A stretch of DNA of 64,000 nucleotides. It comes from Phycomyces blakesleeanus NRRL 1555(-). Lineage: Eukaryota; Mucoromycota; Mucoromycetes; Mucorales; Phycomycetaceae. The stretch spans positions 341,545 to 405,544 of the forward strand of contig NW_017265147.1 in the NCBI RefSeq assembly GCF_001638985.1, given 5' to 3'. The position numbers and the translations under genes were made by a program. Of the stretch, positions 47,809 to 58,867 are shown piece by piece. The stretch's first letter is position 1. The number at the start of each line of letters is the position of its first letter. Below the pieces are notes generated by a model, which was given only the letters and a program-made list of their open reading frames with translations, did no database searches and was not told the DNA's origin.

Positions 47809-48102
47809 GACATGCAAGAAAAATTAGGGTCGGACATGCAAAAAAAGACCAAAAGGGAGAATTAAACGTGACATCACTTGTAATTGGCCTTTGGGAGTGT
47901 TACTGACAAATTGAGCACTGATAAGACATGCAAAAGCAACCAAATTGAAGAATTAAACGTGACGTCACCTATAATTGACTTTTGGGAGTGTTACCAACAA
48001 ATTGAGCACTGATAAGACAAGCAAAAGTGAGCAAATTGAAGAATTAGACGTGACATCACATATAATTAGTTTTGCATGTTACACGCATTTTTTTTTGGGG
48101 GG
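47809..48102 (+). repeat. Left TIR with 91-bp internal sub-repeats
   Basis: After 50 unique bases, units start at 47859, 47950 and 48041 (GAATTAAACGTGACATCAC, GAATTAAACGTGACGTCAC, GAATTAGACGTGACATCAC), an exact 91-bp period; the third is partial. Each holds a TGACRTCA palindrome, the CRE/ATF bZIP core. The TIR ends in a T/G run (to 48102). Confidence 0.9.
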
Positions 48103-48189
48103 ATCAGATAAATTACCCTCCAGATTGCCAATTAAATCACTGCCCTTTTTTACTACAACATCAGCGCATAATTTTTTTTGACATTTAAC

Positions 48190-51100
48190 ATGAGCAACAT
48201 TAACAACATCAACAACACCAACGACTTTGTCATTGTTAGCAAGACGTCGAAGAAGTACAATGCTGCCTTGACTGAGTTCAACTCAATTTTTCTTGTTGGA
48301 AGAGAATTCTCTTCAGTCGTAGCTGTTTGAGAAGCTGCCAAAGCATATGGTGTCAAGCATAACATTGCTCTCACTACTGAATATGCATCAAGCTCTCGCA
48401 TCAAATTGATTTGCAAGCACTCTGGCAAATATAGAGATACCAGAAAAGCCAAGAAGGTTGCTTCCAAAACATCAGTTATGGGTGAAACTCTTCCTGGATG
48501 GGAGAGAAAGCGCGAAAAAGACACGCAGAAGCATGGCTGCCCTTGCTTCATGTATGCCAACACCAAGAAGGGCGGAAAGCTCACTGTGCACTTCTGTGAG
48601 GCAGAGCATAATCACCTCATCGAAGAAGACCGCAGAGCATATGCTATGCACCGCAAGCTCTCACCTGAGGCAATGACGCTTGTGGTTAAGCATCTGGAGA
48701 ACAATGACGATATATCCACCATCTTCAACAGTTTGAAGATAAATGGATATACAAACATTGTTCGCCATGACATTGCTAATATAAAGCAACATTTTGGAAA
48801 ATCGGAAAAAGGAAAGGAGATGTTTGACTTTATCACCACTCTGCAAGATCTTGACTTCCATGTCAGGTATTCTGTCGGTAATACAGAAGACAATCAAGTG
48901 AATATGGTCTTCTTTGTGCATCAGGATGCGATCAATGAGGCACGAAGAATGCCTGAGACTGTCATTATTGATGCCACATATAAGACAAATAGTCATCGAA
49001 TGACTTATGTCAACATTGTTGGTACTAGCAATGTGAGTGGAAACCCTTGTACCACTTTAAAGACGTATCCAATTGCTGGTGCTTGGGTAGAGCATGAGAC
49101 AGAAGAAAATTATCTCTGGGTGCTTAGCTGTCTCTGCGATGCAGTCTGGCCTGATGACAACAACAACAACAACAACAACAGCAACAACAACAACAGCAAC
49201 AGCAGCAACGACAAACAAACAACACTTCTCCCAGATGTTTTCATCACGGACAATAAAAAAGCATTGAGAAATGCTATTACTTGAGTCTTTCCTGAGTCGA
49301 AGCAGTTGTTGTGCTATAAGCATATCAAAGACAACTTTAAAAAGCAATTGCTTCCGATGATGAAGAGAGACGAGAGTAGCGAAAAGAGAGACCTGTTGGA
49401 TAAGCTGTCAGAATTCCTTGACCGAATTGCTTTAAAATGTATTACACATCAAGAAGTAAAAAATGAAACAAATGGATACCTTGAATTTGCAAAGGAAAAT
49501 TGCAAAGACCAAGGAAAAGCTGCTAGTGCTTTTCTTGAGAAGTACATATAAATTTTTTAAATTTGATGTAAACAGTATTTAACTATAAAAAATCGTGTTT
49601 TTTTTTAATATACTTTATCAGAAAAATGAAAGACAAGGAAAACTGGGTGAACATGTATGTTTACAAACATGCCCATTTTGGCAATTGCACATTGAACCGT
49701 GAAGAAAGTGCCCATTCTTCTCTCAAGCATTCTCTTGGTACTTCCTCGGGTAAACTGAAGACAGTTACCCTTAAAGTAAAAAAGTGGTATGACGAGTTGG
49801 TAAGTTTATTCTATACTATTTTATGCATTTATTGGTTATAATATATTTATAAATTGTACAGGTTGCAGATCGCAAGCATTGGCTAATGGTGGAAAGCCTT
49901 GGAGAAGGAACAAAAATTGTGTTCGATAAAGTCAATGCTGCCAGACTAAATGACATCCATCTTAAAGTCTGTAGATTTGCAATGGATCAAATCAAATTAG
50001 AATTATCCAAATCCATTATACCCAAAAAACTAGCCAAAGAGTGCAAATGCCTCATACAATACAACTACCTGCTTCCTTGTTACCACACACTTGCCAAATT
50101 CGATACCATCCCAATCTCCTGCATCCCAAGATGCTGGAAAAAAAACTATCTAGAAGGAGAAAGTAATATATATAATAATAGCAATAATTACGTGACGATT
50201 TTCTCATATAACATTTTATTATGTAGATCATTTAACTATCCAAAATGCAACCCCAGTACCCCCAAACATCAACAATATCAAACCAATAACCTCAGAATTC
50301 AACTATGCTCTTGAGCTTATTTGCAAACATTTCGCCAATGCTCAGAGCGAACAAGAACAAATCAATATATACCAATTGATAGAAAAAACTTTGAAACAAA
50401 TTGACACACAGAAACTCAAAAACCTTAAGGGCCCAACAGTAGTCGAAGCCATTAAAGGCCGACCAAAAAATACCAAGCGCAAGATGATTGCATTAGAGCA
50501 TTGCATCAATACTGAAAAAGAAAAAATCACAAAAAAAATTAAAATAGAAAAAGAACAAAAAAAGTAAGATTTTAATATTGTTTAGATTTAATTTACTAAA
50601 TCTTTGCTTTGTTTTCTAGGCAAAAAATATCCTCAGCTAAAGAGCAAAAAGCCATAAAAAATATTATCAACCTTGGGTCACCATGCGATTCCACATTACT
50701 AACAAATCTCACAATCGCACCAAAACATATATCAACAATCTTTTCTCCTGAAGCAGACGGAAATTGTGGGTACAGGGTGATAGCAATGGAAGTGTACCAG
50801 GACCAGGAGGAGTGGTCAAAAGTAAAAGACAAAATGCTAGAAACATTTTTAAAGCACCAAAACAACTACTACCACGGAAGAATGGAGCATGGCAATATGC
50901 CTGCATCCAATAACCCACTAATTCGCAGTCTCCAAGACAAGCACTCACCTCTCCCCCAGCAACATTGGTTTGGTACAATCGACCATCCTCAACTTGTAGC
51001 CAATACATTTAGCAGAGCAGTGGCTGTATATTGGAATTCTCCAATTGAAACAGGCGACTGTCTTTTTGTTCCATTTGCTACCTTGCCAGAAAAAGTGGAA

Positions 51101-51244
51101 CCAATAATTATTATCTTAGATGTAAACCACTTTCTTCTTGCCAAGTGCAAAAACACTCGAAATTTCTGCTGGCCAAAAATCAACCCCTTTCATAAAAGAA
51201 TAATTCAAAAACATGGCCTTGAAGATTATTCTTTGATGTACTAA
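48190..51244 (+). pseudogene. FAR1-like / MULE DDE / SWIM / OTU-protease transposase, two in-frame TGA
   Basis: Start MSNINNINNTNDFVIVSKTS, the first ATG after the TIR. Order: a FAR1/WRKY-GCM1-like zinc finger (about residues 70-143; LICKHSGKYRD, GCPCFMYAN, CEAEHNHL); the MULE core with TVIIDATYKTN (near 257) and VFITDNKKALRNAI (near 350); after introns 49542-49621 and 49801-49861 a SWIM finger (CKCLIQYNYLLPCYH); after intron 50163-50226 a basic linker with KGRPKNTKRK; and after a last intron near 50565-50620 an OTU cysteine-protease domain (EADGNCGYRVIA with the Asp and Cys, DVNHFLLAKC with the His). TAA stop at 51242. An Asn/Ser-rich microsatellite sits near 49158-49210. The only defects are TGA at 48328 (AV-stop-EAAKAYG) and 49282 (AIT-stop-VFPESK), both where Trp fits. 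OTU enzymes remove ubiquitin in other contexts; its job here is unknown. Confidence 0.9.
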
Positions 51245-51528
51245 CAATCAAGGTATGGCTTTTAAACTAGAATTATCTTGAATTATACTAACTTTTTGTA
51301 TATATCTTTTTTAGATTTTTTTTTACTTTTTAGATTCTATATTTATCTCTATTATCAATATTCCCTTCTGTTTCTATTCAATTTATTATTATCTTTCTAT
51401 TTATCTATATTTCTATATTTATCTTCTTTACAATCTTCCATTTTTATCTTTATATCTATCTCATTATCATTTTTTATATTTTTACAATCAACATTAATTT
51501 TGAAACATTTAACAAATATCAAGGCTGA

Positions 51529-51820
51529 CCCCCCAAAAAAATGTGTGTAACATGCAAAACTAATTATATGTGATGTCACGTCTAGTTCTTCAATTTGCTC
51601 ACTTTTGCATGTCTTATCAGTGTCCAATTTGTTGGTAACACTTCCAAAAGTCAATTATAGGTGACGTCACGTTTAATTCTTCAATTTGGTTGCTTTTGCA
51701 TGTCTTATCAGTGCTCAATTTGTCAGTAACACTCCCAAAGGCCAATTACAAGTGACATCACGTTTAATTCTCTCTTTTGGTCTTTTTTTGCATGTCCGAC
51801 CCTAATTTTTCTTGCATGTC
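51529..51820 (-). repeat. Right TIR, inverted copy of the left TIR
   Basis: Its reverse complement matches 47809-48102 with only scattered substitutions, including the three 91-bp-spaced GTGACRTCAC sites. It ends outward in CTTGCATGTC at 51820. Confidence 0.9.
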
Positions 51821-52155
51821 CATATAGATCCCCTTCTTTTACTAGACAGCAAAGAATATTTGAGATGGAAGCTGAAGAAGTCGATGATGATGACAGAGAA
51901 ATAATGATTGTTGCTCCTGGTACTGCAGAAGATGTAAATTGGCAAGTTTGGTCGTTTGTAAATGAAAATATAGCATATGTTGTTCAGGTTGCAGAGCCAA
52001 ACTTGATTATTTCCTGTACCTGCTTTGATTATCAGCAAAGATATAAATCTTGTAAGCATATGTATTTGCTTAAAATGCATGCAAACCAATCTCTCTACTT
52101 CTCTCCACCTTCTGTCATAAGTACAAACGTAATACAGCCAGTCTCAGTTAAATGA

Positions 52156-52851
52156 AGGTTTATGGGGTTTTTAAAGCCAGATTTAAACTACTGATATGGA
52201 TAATATCTCTATAAGTTTTCAAAATCAGATAAATGTTCTTAAGCTAAAAACCAATCATTTTTTGTGTTCTATATATCTGTGTTTTAATATCTTGTTTTTT
52301 AAATTACTCTGCGAATATTTGTTCTATAATAATGGCAAAACCGGATTTGGATAGTTTGAATTTCGTAGATATTAATCAATAGTCGTCAAATTTTGGTACT
52401 GTTTTTTGTTGTGAAGATAATGCAGTTTCAAAGTTTATGTAAGAAAGGTAACAAATATGCTTTTAAATTAGGGGCAATGAATTTTATATAATAAATGTTT
52501 TTTGATTACATATGCTCGTGGTCCACTTGTTACAGTTATGGTTCACTGACATGGAGACTCTGATTCGATTCTAGCTGGATGTATTTTACACTCTCTGTAT
52601 TTTTTATTTGATTTTTTTTAAGATATAAATCTTATCTTATATCTATTATTAGATGTTAAATGATGTTATTCTTTTGATATATTTGAATTAAAATGTATTT
52701 ATGTTTTGTTTTTATATTATTGTTTTAATATTATTAAAACAAATTAATTTAAATCCAAATTTCTTATATTTTTTATTAAACAATTATAGAATCAGTATAT
52801 TCTTCATCTTCATCATCTTCTAAATATTCATAATTTGTATATATTGGGTTG
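52156..52851. other. Spacer after MULE copy 3, weak tRNA-like relic
   Basis: AT-rich. 52508-52575 has tRNA-like boxes (GTGGTCCACTTGTTACAG, TGATTCGATTCTAG) but the stems do not pair. No gene. Confidence 0.35.
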
Positions 52852-53914
52852 TCAGCAATGCTTCCAAAAGAAATCTCAGCTAACGTTTTTAGCATTCCTT
52901 GTCACAATCTGTTCTCATATTTTTTTCCATATGAATTCCATCAACATCTATGGCACCATTTGTTTTGTTTGCAATCTGGCCTTGCAGTTCATTTTTATTC
53001 CATTCCACAGACCTATGTAATAAAAGTTAATAAAATAATTTTATCTTTTATAGTATTTTACCTTCTATAGTATTAGTATGAATACCATCAGATGTAACAT
53101 ACTCAACATTGTGATTGACTGTTCTATGAGTATAGTTCATATCAACAACTGATGCCAATCCCCCATATGCAGCCCAGCAATCTGTGTGAATAATGCTATT
53201 GGGTTTTACATACTGCTTTAACACTTGAAGGAGAGTTGCAGTATCTCTCTGAGGAACTGTCAGCAAAAATGTTTTTTGTTCTGCTGTTTTCTCAATACCC
53301 CCCAGAACCCAAACACCTTCTACTCAATGTCCTTGGTGATATTTCTTCTTTCCAAATTTGCTTTCATTAATTTCAACAATAATGGATTGACCATTGTCAT
53401 CAATACCTCCTATAAAAATATTTAATATATCTATATATAATTAACTCTTATAAACTTACCAATTCTCATATTATTGTTTGTTAAATCCATTTGAATCAAT
53501 TGGTAAATACTAGCAATGAGATGTCTTATAGTTTCTGGAGAAACACCAAGCATAACTCCCATTGTCATTCTAGAAATCCAGTTTAACCAGTAATATATTC
53601 CTTGCATAACAATATCATAGGAAAAATGTATTTGTGCAAAGAAAGAATCCAATCTTTTAGATTTTCTTTCTCTTTTACAACATGTTGCTCCCATGTTATT
53701 TACTCCACTGCATCTGTAACTGTAGCCTCTGTCTTTTTCAAATATATAGTCCATAGAACTGCCACCAGAACAAGTAAAAATAATATGATTTCGTGGATAT
53801 AAAGCACCCTGTGCAATCAAATATCTTTATATATATTAAATATTAATATATAATAATTAAAAATAGCTTTTTTACTTACTGTTTTGCAACTTCAGATGTA
53901 TATGTTGATGCCAT
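52852..53914 (-). pseudogene. Merlin (ISXO2/IS1016-like) DDE transposase relic
   Basis: Merlin elements are eukaryotic relatives of bacterial IS1016-type insertion sequences. On the minus strand: ALYPRNHIIFTCSGG, DRGYSYRCSG (zinc-binding region), DSFFAQIHFS, GVSPETIRHLIAS; after an intron near 53410-53460, IIVEINESKFGKKKYH, where the family has an acidic EIDES, so the first catalytic Asp reads Asn (AAT); then LLTVPQRDTATLL, IIHTDCWAAYGGL (second Asp) and GIHTNTIEG. After another intron near 52975-53065, LWNGIKMNCKARLQTKQMVP and MLMEFIWKK match the C-terminus. Stops occur at a VEG-preceding TGA near 53320 and within the last exon. A possible first exon starts MASTYTSEVAKQ at 53914, but the join to 53808 is one base out of phase, so the start is uncertain. 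Confidence 0.8.
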
Positions 53915-54737
53915 AACATAGCTCAAAGGAGGAATAGATAATAGACGAACTGATAAAAAAGATTAATTATTCATTTCAAAATAAATAAAGTAGAAATAAA
54001 AGAAAAGAAAGCAAAAAAAAACAAATGAACATAATATTTAAACAAAATAAAAGCCGTCAAAAAACTTTTCTGTGATGTGGCACGTGACTAAGCCACACAA
54101 ACTATATTATTTATAAGATTATAACACTTAAAATAGATATTATAAATTTTCTAATTATATTTTCTTTATCAATTTGTGACGTTATGTGACGCTCAAACTG
54201 AATATATATAGCTTACATTTACGGCATTGTTTTAAGTATATGCACGTCACAAGACGTCACAAATTGATACAGAAAACACACTTTAAAATAATTAATAATA
54301 ATGATTTAAATATGTTATATTTTACTAAATATTTATATGTCTTTTGTGGGAATTGAACTGGTGATCTACAGATTGCTTTATGACACTGTACACCACCAGA
54401 GATTTTTGTTATCATTTTGGGTGAAAATTGGCACCTAAGTAATATGATTGGCTTAGAGGCCAAAATATTGTAATTTGTTTTTGTACTCAATTTTTTTCAT
54501 CTGAATAAAGGATAAAATTAAGTTCAGTACTACTTGTGGGCTTTTAAAGTAAGAAAAAAAACTGTTAGGGAAGTCAGAAAGTGTTTAAGTGAGACAAAGG
54601 ATTTATTAAGGAAAGTTGGGGGTTGGTTTGAGTAACCAAAAAATGACTTCACAGAAATTACGCAAAAAAATTGATGTTGAGAAGAAAACAGAAGGTTCAA
54701 ATAATAATTATAATAATAATAAAGAAGTAGCATCATT
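53915..54737. other. Spacer containing a CRE-like inverted repeat
   Basis: AT-rich without a gene. The notable structure is the inverted repeat 54167-54269, listed separately. 54345-54410 on the minus strand has tRNA-like boxes (GGTGTACAGTG, AGTTCAATTCC) without a convincing fold. Confidence 0.4.
54167..54269. repeat. Inverted repeat, 25-bp arms with TGACGT motifs
   Basis: The left arm 54167-54191 (TATCAATTTGTGACGTTATG...) and right arm 54245-54269 are reverse complements at 23 of 25 positions, with a 53-bp loop containing TATATATAG. Each arm carries two GTGACG half-sites. It could be a small foldback element or a regulatory palindrome upstream of Merlin. Confidence 0.6.
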
Positions 54738-57650
54738 TTATTCATCAAAAAGAATATTATTGAAAATGAACCAGTAGGAACCGAACTTGCTCAAATTTAC
54801 AATGTAAAATAGGTTGCGGAAAATGTGCAAATCTAACTTACAAATGAGATTCATGTTAGCAACATCAGAATGCTCATCTGTCATTACAGCCTTGGCATAG
54901 TTATTGTTTCTGTCATTATCCGTACAAGGAACAATGCTAAGAAACTTAACAACAGAGCCTGAGACAAGTCCTATACAAGGGCGAGAGATTGAATAATCTT
55001 TAAAAACAAACGCGCCAAAACTGTTGTTTTGGACGGCGTCATCTTCAATATCTCCAGTGTCGTTGTTGTCCTTTAGCTCTCTCGAGCCACCAAAGAAGGT
55101 GTAATAGAACAAAGATTCATTGTTGTCCTTAATGAACCTCTCTATTCTAGTTCCAGACTTCTCTTGGTTGCCAGAGCTATTAATCCATGACCCGCCATCA
55201 ATTACATGTTGCAATGTTACCTGCTTTGCAAACTTTAGGCAAATATCTCTGGAAGTGTTTTGGTGATTTGTATGAAACAGATGTTTGCAAATGTGCTTAT
55301 TGAACTGTTTGCCCTTTTCTGTTTCATAATTGAGGGCTGGGCCAAAACAAATTATATCTTTCTTGAGATGTGTCAAGTAATGAACTTTCAGCTTGGTGCA
55401 ATATGCCTTGTGGAGCTCGTTCTTGGTTTCTTTATTGTAGTCAAACAATGCTCTGATCAAGCGCTTCACTGTATTATCTACTCTGATAATATAGTTATCA
55501 AAGTCTGATGTCACCTGACAAACGAATAACAGAGAACACAATTGGCCAAGTTCAACAAAGCATGATATTACAAGGTCTAGCTCATGATTTCCAGAGAATT
55601 CTGTAATCAGAATTACAGGAAGTATTTGAAGCAGAACCTTGAAATCTCTACTGAAAAATGAACTACTATGTCTCAAGTTTTGGGTGAACTTTCTTGATAG
55701 ACCAGTTGATCGCGTATAATCTGTCAAGAATTCTGAAAGTCTTGCTATTGTGGCTGTGTCATTCTTAAGCACAACCTTAACCAAGTCAATCACTATATAC
55801 TTTGCAACACCAAGAAGTATTGTGTGGAGGATTTCCACTGGTGTATTCTTTTCTGGATCAAACGACTGCAATTCTAATAAGTGGCCAGTCGAATGATCTC
55901 TAAAGCTTATCTCATTTGCAGGCGTGTTCATTCCAATTTTTGGAGCATTTGGGATCTCAGTGTCTCTGCCAGGTGACGAGTTTGCAAGAACATAGTGCTC
56001 TCGAGTTCGTCTCTCATGGCACTCACAGAAGTAAGACAAGTCCTTCACAAAGTCTTTTGCATGTCTAAGTTTGATGTAGTATTATTTGCAAGGAAATGTG
56101 GTGGCCGGCCCAAGCAATCCGCAAAGTTCCAAATGACATGGTGTGTCAGCCTCAATCCAAAGAATGGGAGCAACAACCAGAACATACTCATTGTCTTCAG
56201 CGGAGAACATTTTTACACCTTTCTCGAGCTTCTTAAAGTCATTAACGATTGCTGGCAGAAGAGACATACCATTTGCACTATCTTTCTTAGGGATTGTAGA
56301 AAGAAACTGGATGTTTGTTATCGAATTTCGATCCTTAAAAGGCAAGGCAGCACATCTCATTAACTAGCTTTCAAATGAATTGTACTGCTTTGAACGATTG
56401 CCGGAAGTGTCATCTGTAAAAAGAATGATTGAAACAATCCTAACTTTGTAAAATACTGCATCACGATCTACATTACTGAGCAAAACAGAAAGAATCATAG
56501 ACTTCTTCATTGGATGAACTCCAAAAAGAAGAAAGTCATGAGCAGGACTCACTCTGGTAAGGCTACTTGAGATACTGTAGTAGTGATCTCTTTCAACAGG
56601 AGTGGTGTCAACGTGAGAGATCTGCTCTACTCTAAGATTGGTAACAGCAACCTCAACGCCATAGCATACAATCAAAATCGCTCTGACCAGATACCCTCTT
56701 ACAAAAATGTTTTTATTTGCCGTGTGGAACGATTCAACCAAAAAGCAGATGCTTCAATCGTTTGTCTTCAAGTAAATGATGTTTCCAAACCAGACATCTA
56801 TACCATTTACAGTGTGCATAGGCTGCTGAAAGAGATGGTGGGTTCTCCACTTTTCACCTTGTTCCAAACAGATCGATTGGTTTGGGGTATGATTGGGCAT
56901 GGACGAGATCAACTTGGATTTCTTTGGGTTTGCCATAAGAAATCTCAAGTGGTCAGACGGAAGGTTAATGTGGACGAATGCGTTCCCGTTTGATCCAGGT
57001 ACTGATATTCTTTGTGAAGGAAAGACAGGCATCTTGGACTTCTTTCTTGCCTGATAATTTAAAAGAGCATCCAAACGAGGTAACTTAAATGTTCTTCCTA
57101 AGGGAGTTTCTTGCTGGATCTTAATGATCAAATTCATCGCAAGCAGTATCTTCTTCAACATTTGCTGGGAGATCATGTCATTATCCCCATCGATAAAAGC
57201 AAAAAGAATCATGGTTTGAAGATTGCGAAAAGGATAACAGCTTGTAGGGTCATTTACAGCACCAATTGTCTCAAAGACTTCTTCTGGGTTCTCAGAGTCA
57301 TCATTGGTCATTGATACCTCATCAGCAGCAGCAGCAGAAGAAAACATGTCAGAAAACGCGTTGAAAACTGGATTACTATTCATTTCAATATCAAAAAAAT
57401 TATTGACAATATCGTTTTTCTCGTCTACAATGTTGTCTTCTTCATCCCCGATACTGGAGGAGTCATCTTCGTCACTCGAGTAATCAAATGCATTAGCATC
57501 TGGAATAGTGTTCTCAACTATCAATTCGGCCTGCTCAGGTTTGTTGAGTACAGTATTGGTTGCCATTTGATTACTTATATGGTGAACCTTCGAATGCCTT
57601 TTCAGTAACCAAGGCTTTTCGAACTCTTTTTTGCATTCAGAGCAGGTAAA
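54738..57650 (-). pseudogene. Tnp2-type transposase, third family (copy F), with C2H2 finger
   Basis: Upstream of and in frame with ATG 57566 (MATNTVLNKPEQAEL) lies a C2H2 finger (FTCSECKKEFEKPW ... RHSKVHH, 57650-57579), so the true start is probably further right, beyond a TAA or unseen exon. Next are an acidic region (DYSSDEDDSSSIGDEEDN), NHTPNQSICLEQGE, LFGVHPMKKSMILSV, LMRCAALPFKDRN, ILWIEADTPCHLELCG, CECHERRTREHY, TPVEILHTILLGVAKYIVID (counterpart of HNLFLG) and LHKAYCTKLKVHYLTHLKKD, to TGA-proximal NILFDE at 54738. From 57566 to the end there is no frameshift; only TGA at 56751, TAG at 56361 (FES-stop-LMR, Trp expected) and TAA at 56079 interrupt 937 codons. A recent pseudogene, full family length. 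Confidence 0.83.
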
Positions 57651-58867
57651 AACACCTGAATTGATGTTAAAGTTAAGTTCGCCTTGCCTTTTAGGGGGTG
57701 AGTCTTAACAATTTTATATATTTTTTGTCTTGTATTCTTTTGCATAATAGTAAATTGATTGTAAAACCAAAGGGGGGAAAATGACTTTGCGAAAATAATT
57801 GAATTTATAAAATGTGGAAAGATTGATATTTAATTTCAGCAGACCAATTAGAATTTTTTTTACTTCTTTTCTTTTAAGAAAATATCGCGTGTTTTTGTCT
57901 TCTTTTTCATTTTACTTTTCCACAAAATATTTATTATTTGCATGAGCTTCCATTTGTAAGATATTCCAGTATGCTTATAGTATTTATAGAAGCAGAATTT
58001 TGCTTAAGGACCATAAGCTCAAAGGTATTTATGCTATCAAAGTTTTTTATGTCATTGTGTTTATTAATCATACAATTCTAGTTTATAAATTAATTTTTCA
58101 TCATCTTGGTAAATCAATAAAGAGATAATAACTACATGTTCCTCTTACAAAGCAACAGAAGACTAACTATTTACTCCTTACTTGCAGAGATTTGGCTGCC
58201 TTTTATTGCAAATACCTTAATAGAGTCAAAGATAAAATTCTGTTAAATATATATAACTAAGTTTAATTACTAATTATTAGTTCTTCTGCTTTAGCTTTTC
58301 TCGAAATTCAAATCTTTATGCTCTTTGGGTTTATTGGCATTTCTGGTACCGGATCTCTTGGATTAGTTAGACATAGTAGTTTGCAGCAAACCAATCGCGT
58401 AATTTACAGGCATAAGTATAAACAGCTATACTACTAGTGTTTCTAGTGGTATAGATATACTGGTGTGCTACTGCCTGTGGATTTTATGGTCCAGTCTAGC
58501 TTTTTTTTAGCCTAATTTTTTTCGAAAATAAAAAATAAATTTTTTACAACCCAAAATTATTTGAAACAAATTAAAAATTTGAACCATTTTTGAAATTGTG
58601 CAGTACATTTTTTAATCGAAATCTATTGGCCAAGAGTAGTTCCCCCATCCCCCCACTTTTCAGTCCTCCAAAAAAATTAATTTCCTGTTATGAGCAAAAT
58701 TCGCCCTGTATACAAGAATCCTTTTAAGGAACAAGATTATACAAAAAATCTGCCGCGGTGTAAGCAAAGGACGGAGTTTGAATTCGGAGCTTTAAAACCC
58801 ATAAACCTTCAGAAATCTGATAAGCCTCAATTTCAGCTAATACTTTACCATATACCAGAAAATATAG
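57651..58867. other. Spacer between Tnp2-F and truncated Tnp2-G
   Basis: AT-rich. A short palindrome (CTATACTACTAGTGTTTCTA) lies at 58426-58458. A frame at 58690-58860 (MSKIRPVYKNPFKEQDY) resembles nothing I know and runs antisense into the Tnp2-G break; I do not call it a gene. Confidence 0.4.

Larger units (their letters stand above)
47809..51820 (+). mobile_element. Complete 4.0-kb MULE with long TIRs and an OTU-protease fusion gene
   Basis: The element is bounded by inverted repeats of 294 bp (47809-48102) and 292 bp (51529-51820), both beginning GACATGCAAGAAAAATTAGG from outside. It contains one spliced gene (48190-51244) on the + strand. It lies inside MULE copy 3. The flanks read GATATA before and CATATA after, at best a 5-6 bp duplication, shorter than the 8-10 bp usual for MULEs, perhaps through mutation. 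Nearly equal, well-matched TIRs indicate a young insertion. Confidence 0.9.
46193..52155 (+). pseudogene. Mutator-like (MULE) transposase, family A copy 3, split by another MULE
   Basis: The left part (46193-47808) begins MSINNTQSNGTIYILATIFQ. It carries a C..C..H..H zinc region (CFSQEYSCHCWGTYESK ... TKDHAEHTPDN), an intron near 46813-46880, and the core FCLDATHAIS, LVAFMVTND, FTIDCCAAEVDDI, CIFHVTQAWNQKL and SYIESWHNQLK. The right part resumes at about 51826 (QQRIFEMEAEEVDDDDREIM) and gives VNWQVWSFVNEN and the SWIM finger CTCFDYQQRYKSCKH. In copy 2 these two parts are contiguous, so the 4.0 kb between them (47809-51820) was inserted. Stops near 46373, 46697, 47159, 47188 and 47603 show it was already decaying. 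More distant from copies 1 and 2 than those are from each other. Confidence 0.87.

Noticed and set aside
49158..49210. CAA/CAG run as a possible tandem array or CRISPR-like repeat
   Set aside because: It is an in-frame Asn/Ser microsatellite within the MULE-OTU exon. No CRISPR-like array is present anywhere.
58426..58458. Palindrome with CACTAG words, a possible CACTA-type terminus
   Set aside because: Too short, no partner at the other end of any Tnp2 gene, no target duplication.
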